From Verrucomicrobia bacterium UBA3214 (GTDB lineage: Bacteria > Verrucomicrobiota > Kiritimatiellia > RFP12 > UBA1067): a stretch of 15,981 nucleotides of DNA. A program made the position numbers and the translations under genes. Position 1 is the first letter of the stretch. The number at the start of each line of letters is the position of its first letter. The notes under the pieces are model-generated. The model did not search any database. It was not told the DNA's origin and saw only the letters and a program-made list of their open reading frames with translations. This document shows positions 12,822 through 15,981 of the stretch, piece after piece. The stretch is taken from positions 1 through 15,981 of the forward strand of contig DEWI01000158.1 in the NCBI GenBank assembly GCA_002363575.1, read 5' to 3'.

Positions 12822-13955
12822 GTGAAGAACGAATCGAAGAGCAAGACGATAAGCGACGCCCTGCGCGACGAGATTCTCGACGGGAAGTTTTCGCAGACAG
12901 GCCGTTTGCCCAGCGAACACCAGTTGATGCGGCGCTTCGCCGTGGCGCGCGAGACCGTGCGCGCGGCGATAAAGACGTTGTCGGATTTATCGCTCGTGGA
13001 CAGGCGGCCGGGCTACGGGACGTTTCTCGCAGACGCCGCCACCGCCCGCGCGGCGCGCAAGTTCGCCGTCATCGTGCCGGACGCCTACCATCCTTTCTAC
13101 GCGCGAATCTGCCGCGGGATAGAGGAAGGCGCGAAAATGCTCGGTTGGGCGACGCTTTCCGCGTCGCTTGGCGAAGGAGGCCTTCGCGAGCGCGCCATGA
13201 AGGCCGCGACGCTAGCGGAGATGTTCCGCAATGAAAAGGTCGGCGGCGTTTTCTACGAGCCGCTGCAATTCCTTAGCGACGGCGAGAAGATCAACCGCGC
13301 GATACTCTCGGTCTTCGACGGCGCGGGGATTCCCGTAGTGCTGCTGGATTCTGATTTCGTCGCGCCGCCACAGCGCAGCGCCTACGATCTCGTCGGGATC
13401 GACAACACGAACGCCGGCTACGCGCTCGCGCGCCATGTGATCGCCGCAGGCGCGAAGAAGATAATATATTTCTCCAATCCGCTGCCTGCGCCGACGTCGC
13501 TCAAGCGCGGCAACGGCGTTGGTATCGCGGTGACGGAGGCTGGGCTTGGATGGACGCGCGAGAGCGTGGTGTTCGCCGATCCTCTCGACGAGCGCGCGGC
13601 GAAGCGGATGTTCGCAGGCCCGCGCGCGCCCGATGCGATAATCGCGGTGAACGACTATGTGGCGCTGCGTCTCGCTTCCACGTTGGCGGCAATCGGCCTG
13701 AAGGTGCCGAAGGACGTCCTGCTCGCAGGTGTCAATGGCGACAAGGACGGCGAAACGGCAAACCCTCCGCTCACCACGATACGCCAGCCATGCGAACAGA
13801 TCGGCCGCATGGCGGTCGATCTCATGCGCTCTCGTCTGGCGGATGCGAAGCTGCCGCCGCGCGAAGTCTTCATCTCCGCGCCGCTCGTCGCGCGCGAATC
13901 CACACTCAAGAAACCCCGCCGCGAGATGAAAGCCGCGGCGAAAAAACGCAAATGA
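12822..13955 (+). CDS. GntR-type DNA-binding / LacI-type sensor transcriptional regulator
   Basis: The 377-residue protein pairs an N-terminal GntR winged helix (about residues 8-68, with GRLPSEHQLMRRF and ARETVRAAIKTL, then RPGYGTFL) with a LacI/periplasmic-binding-protein effector domain. That domain runs from about 83 to 360 and includes KFAVIVPD, VGGVFYEP, PVVLLDSD, LVGIDN, PDAIIAVND, LLAGVNGD and PLTTIRQP. This is the layout of AraR of Bacillus, a sugar-responsive regulator, but the effector here is unknown; a galactose- or mannose-containing sugar is the natural guess. The C-terminus is a basic tail (PRREMKAAAKKRK). Start: GTG 12822 keeps the whole winged helix; ATG 12815 is in another frame. 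There is no room for a Shine-Dalgarno if transcription begins where the -10 predicts, so the mRNA may be leaderless. Its stop overlaps the GH2 start by ATGA. It probably controls itself, GH2 and the divergent operon through the two palindromes. Confidence 0.92.
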   Translation: MKNESKSKTISDALRDEILDGKFSQTGRLPSEHQLMRRFAVARETVRAAIKTLSDLSLVDRRPGYGTFLADAATARAARKFAVIVPDAYHPFYARICRGIEEGAKMLGWATLSASLGEGGLRERAMKAATLAEMFRNEKVGGVFYEPLQFLSDGEKINRAILSVFDGAGIPVVLLDSDFVAPPQRSAYDLVGIDNTNAGYALARHVIAAGAKKIIYFSNPLPAPTSLKRGNGVGIAVTEAGLGWTRESVVFADPLDERAAKRMFAGPRAPDAIIAVNDYVALRLASTLAAIGLKVPKDVLLAGVNGDKDGETANPPLTTIRQPCEQIGRMAVDLMRSRLADAKLPPREVFISAPLVARESTLKKPRREMKAAAKKRK

Positions 13956-15981
13956 AACTTCCTTTGTCCTTGTCCTTGTCCGCCGTCTTTGCCGCGCTCG
14001 CTCTCTGCCGCGCCGCGGCGGCGGAACTCGATCTCGCTGGCGTCTGGCGTCTCACGGATGGCGAGCACGATCTCCCGGCCTTCGTTCCGGGCGGCGTGCA
14101 CGATGCGCTCCTCGAAAATGGCGTGATTGACGATATTTACTATGGCGCCAACGAGACGAAATGCCTCTGGGTGGCGAGGCGCGGCTGGACGTTCTCGCGC
14201 ACTTTCACGCTCGACGCGGCCTTTCTCGCCAGCCGCGAAATCGTCCTCCGTCTGGAGGACTGCGATGCGTTCGCGAAAATCTACATAAACGGTCGCGTCG
14301 CTGGAGAGACGACAGATCGTTTCCAGCGCTACACGTTCTACGCAAAACCGTATCTCCGCGAGGGCGGGAACACGATAGAGGCGGTTTTCGAAAGCCCTGT
14401 CGCCGAAGCAGACCGGCGGCGCGAAGCGCTCGGCCGCCCCTACCCTATCGCGAATGTGAAATGGGCGGTTAACCAGGCGCTCGTGCGCAAGCCCGCCTGC
14501 CATGGCGGTTGGGACTGGGGGCCGGAAGTGGAGTCGATAGGCCTTTGCGGGACTGTTAAGCTCATCGCCGCCGACAAGCCCCGCATCGACTATGTCTATG
14601 CCTCGCAGAAATTCAACGCCGACCTGTCGCACTGCACGCTTACGACGTACGCCGACCTTTCGGACGGCACGACGGTGACGAACAAGACGGAAATCGACAA
14701 TCCGCCTCTCTGGTGGCCAAACGGCGCCGGCGAGCGGAAGTTCTATACCTATACTATTGACGTAAACGGCGAAAAGATAACGCGCCGAATCGGCCTGAGA
14801 AAGCTGGAAGTCCTGAACGAGAAGGACGAGACGGGGCTTTCGCTCGTCTTCAGAGTGAACAACCGCCGCATCTTCGCAAAGGGCGCGAACTGGATTCCGT
14901 GCGATGCGCTGGAGCGCCGCCAGACTCCGGAGAAATATCGCGGGCTGCTCGAAAGCGCCGCGGCCGCGAATATGAACATGATCCGTGTCTGGGGCGGCGG
15001 ACAATACGAAAAAGACTGTTTCTACGATATTTGCGACGAACTCGGCCTGCTCGTCTGGCACGATATGATGTGCGCCTGCGCGACGTACCCGGCGGACGAA
15101 AACTTCCTTGGCGAGATACGCGCGGAGCTTTCGCACCAGCTGCGCAGATTGCGCGACCACGCTTCGATCGCGCTGTGGTGCGGCGACAACGAATGCCTCG
15201 GCGCCGTAAAATGGTTCAAGGAGACGGAAAAGGATGTGGAGTTCTACCGCGAAGCGTGGGTCGCGCGTTCGAAGATGCAGGGCGAAGCTGTCGCGAAGTT
15301 CGATCCCGACCGCACCTACTGGCCTAGCTCCCCGTGCTGCGGCCCGGGGGATTTCGGCGATGCATGGAAGGATGATTCGCGCGGCGACATGCACCAATGG
15401 GACGTCTGGCACGAGAACCAGCCCTTCGAGCGCTATCTGGATTACCGCCCGCGCTTCTGCTCGGAATTCGGTTTCCAGTCGTTCTCGTCGCCTGCTGTCG
15501 CCGCCACCTTCTGCAAAGGGCCGGGCGACGATTTCGAGTGGCACCAGAAGAATGCCGGCGGCAATGAACGCATTCGCGCGACGATGCGCAGGATGTTCGG
15601 CGACGCGAAGGACTTTGAATCGGAACTGCTCCTTTCGCAGTTCCAGCAGGCGCTTGCGATAAAAACCGCCGTCGATGCGTGGCGCGCGGAAATGCCGCGC
15701 TGCATGGGGACGCTCTACTGGCAGCTTAACGACAACTGGCCTGTCGCGTCGTGGTCGAGCATAGAATACGGCGGCAAGTGGAAGCCGCTCCACTACGCCG
15801 CGAAGCGCTTCTTCGCGCCCGTCTCCGTCATCGCAAGGCCCAATGGCGACATCGTCGGGATAAACGACGGCGCAACGCCCGTTGACGGGGTGCTGACGAT
15901 CGAGCGCTGGCTGTACGACGGGGCGGCGCCGGTTTCGGCGAAAACTCTGGAGGCGCGCCTCGCGCCGGGCGCGGCGGCGAA
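13952..15981 (+). CDS. Secreted GH2 beta-mannosidase (3' partial)
   Basis: The frame starts at ATG 13952 inside the regulator's stop (ATGA) and stays open to the window edge, giving 676 residues without a stop. A signal peptide covers about 1-24. The GH2 sugar-binding domain follows (about 26-190, ending in the CHGGWDWGPE motif typical of beta-mannosidases), then an Ig-like domain (about 200-290). The catalytic barrel begins near FAKGANWIPCD and contains NMIRVWGGG. The acid/base is E414 in WCGDNE; the family usually has GNNE, so one Asn is Asp while the Asn-Glu pair is kept. The nucleophile is E505 in RFCSEFGFQ. TLYWQLNDNWPVASWSSIEY is the family's barrel end. It hydrolyses terminal beta-1,4-mannose from manno-oligosaccharides. 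No Shine-Dalgarno is seen, so it is probably translated by coupling with the regulator. Together with GH27 it indicates galactomannan use; host N-glycan trimming is an alternative. Confidence 0.93.
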   Translation, partial: MKLPLSLSLSAVFAALALCRAAAAELDLAGVWRLTDGEHDLPAFVPGGVHDALLENGVIDDIYYGANETKCLWVARRGWTFSRTFTLDAAFLASREIVLRLEDCDAFAKIYINGRVAGETTDRFQRYTFYAKPYLREGGNTIEAVFESPVAEADRRREALGRPYPIANVKWAVNQALVRKPACHGGWDWGPEVESIGLCGTVKLIAADKPRIDYVYASQKFNADLSHCTLTTYADLSDGTTVTNKTEIDNPPLWWPNGAGERKFYTYTIDVNGEKITRRIGLRKLEVLNEKDETGLSLVFRVNNRRIFAKGANWIPCDALERRQTPEKYRGLLESAAAANMNMIRVWGGGQYEKDCFYDICDELGLLVWHDMMCACATYPADENFLGEIRAELSHQLRRLRDHASIALWCGDNECLGAVKWFKETEKDVEFYREAWVARSKMQGEAVAKFDPDRTYWPSSPCCGPGDFGDAWKDDSRGDMHQWDVWHENQPFERYLDYRPRFCSEFGFQSFSSPAVAATFCKGPGDDFEWHQKNAGGNERIRATMRRMFGDAKDFESELLLSQFQQALAIKTAVDAWRAEMPRCMGTLYWQLNDNWPVASWSSIEYGGKWKPLHYAAKRFFAPVSVIARPNGDIVGINDGATPVDGVLTIERWLYDGAAPVSAKTLEARLAPGAAA

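Noticed and set aside
13655..15793. 712-codon open frame on the minus strand opposite the GH2 gene
   Set aside because: It is antisense to a gene with full catalytic motifs. The sequence is arginine-rich with no recognisable domain, which is typical of shadow frames in GC-rich DNA.

Overview
This is a high-GC window that looks like a glycan-degrading bacterium of the PVC group, probably a gut Kiritimatiellota, Lentisphaerae or Verrucomicrobiota lineage. That placement is an inference. It rests on secreted glycoside hydrolases with no SusC/SusD pair, large surface proteins with LamG-like modules plus an autotransporter-type repeat, a Tat-exported phosphoesterase, and a GntR/LacI hybrid regulator. 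No rRNA or marker gene is present to settle it. No tRNA, CRISPR array or insertion sequence was seen.

Layout. (1) 1-1284, plus: the 3' part of an AAA+ ATPase of the DUF4143 type, apparently unrelated to what follows. (2) 1285-1537: intergenic region with an extended -10 promoter and a leader of about 175 nt. The leader ends in a hairpin that encloses both the Shine-Dalgarno and the start codon of the next gene. (3) 1538-8521, plus: an operon-like run of a Tat metallophosphoesterase, a GH28-like enzyme broken by one frameshift, a GH27 alpha-galactosidase and an 847-residue surface protein. Two junctions are ATGA overlaps and the third gap is 31 bp. (4) 8522-8830: a decayed, truncated gene start, probably from a GH36-like protein. 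(5) 12606-8831, minus: a two-gene operon of a non-catalytic galactose-binding/FN3 protein and a second GH27 that carries an NPCBM module. (6) 12607-12821: a divergent control region with two copies of the palindrome TGTCTAGACA, each set just upstream of a promoter. (7) 12822 to the right edge, plus: the GntR/LacI regulator, overlapped by ATGA with a GH2 beta-mannosidase cut by the window end.

How it works together. Alpha-galactosidases (GH27) and an exo-beta-mannosidase (GH2) are what is needed to debranch and finish off galactomannan or galactoglucomannan oligosaccharides. The GH28-like gene may point to pectin. The regulator sits next to the palindromes, so it very probably controls both divergent units. 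The left operon lacks the palindrome and has its own leader, so it is likely under separate control.

Most unusual signals: the mirrored operator/promoter modules, the start-site-sequestering hairpin at 1522-1550, the shared P-G-L...F-[K/R] C-terminal tail on the two otherwise unrelated secreted non-enzymatic proteins, and the GH28 frameshift that one lost TA unit would explain.
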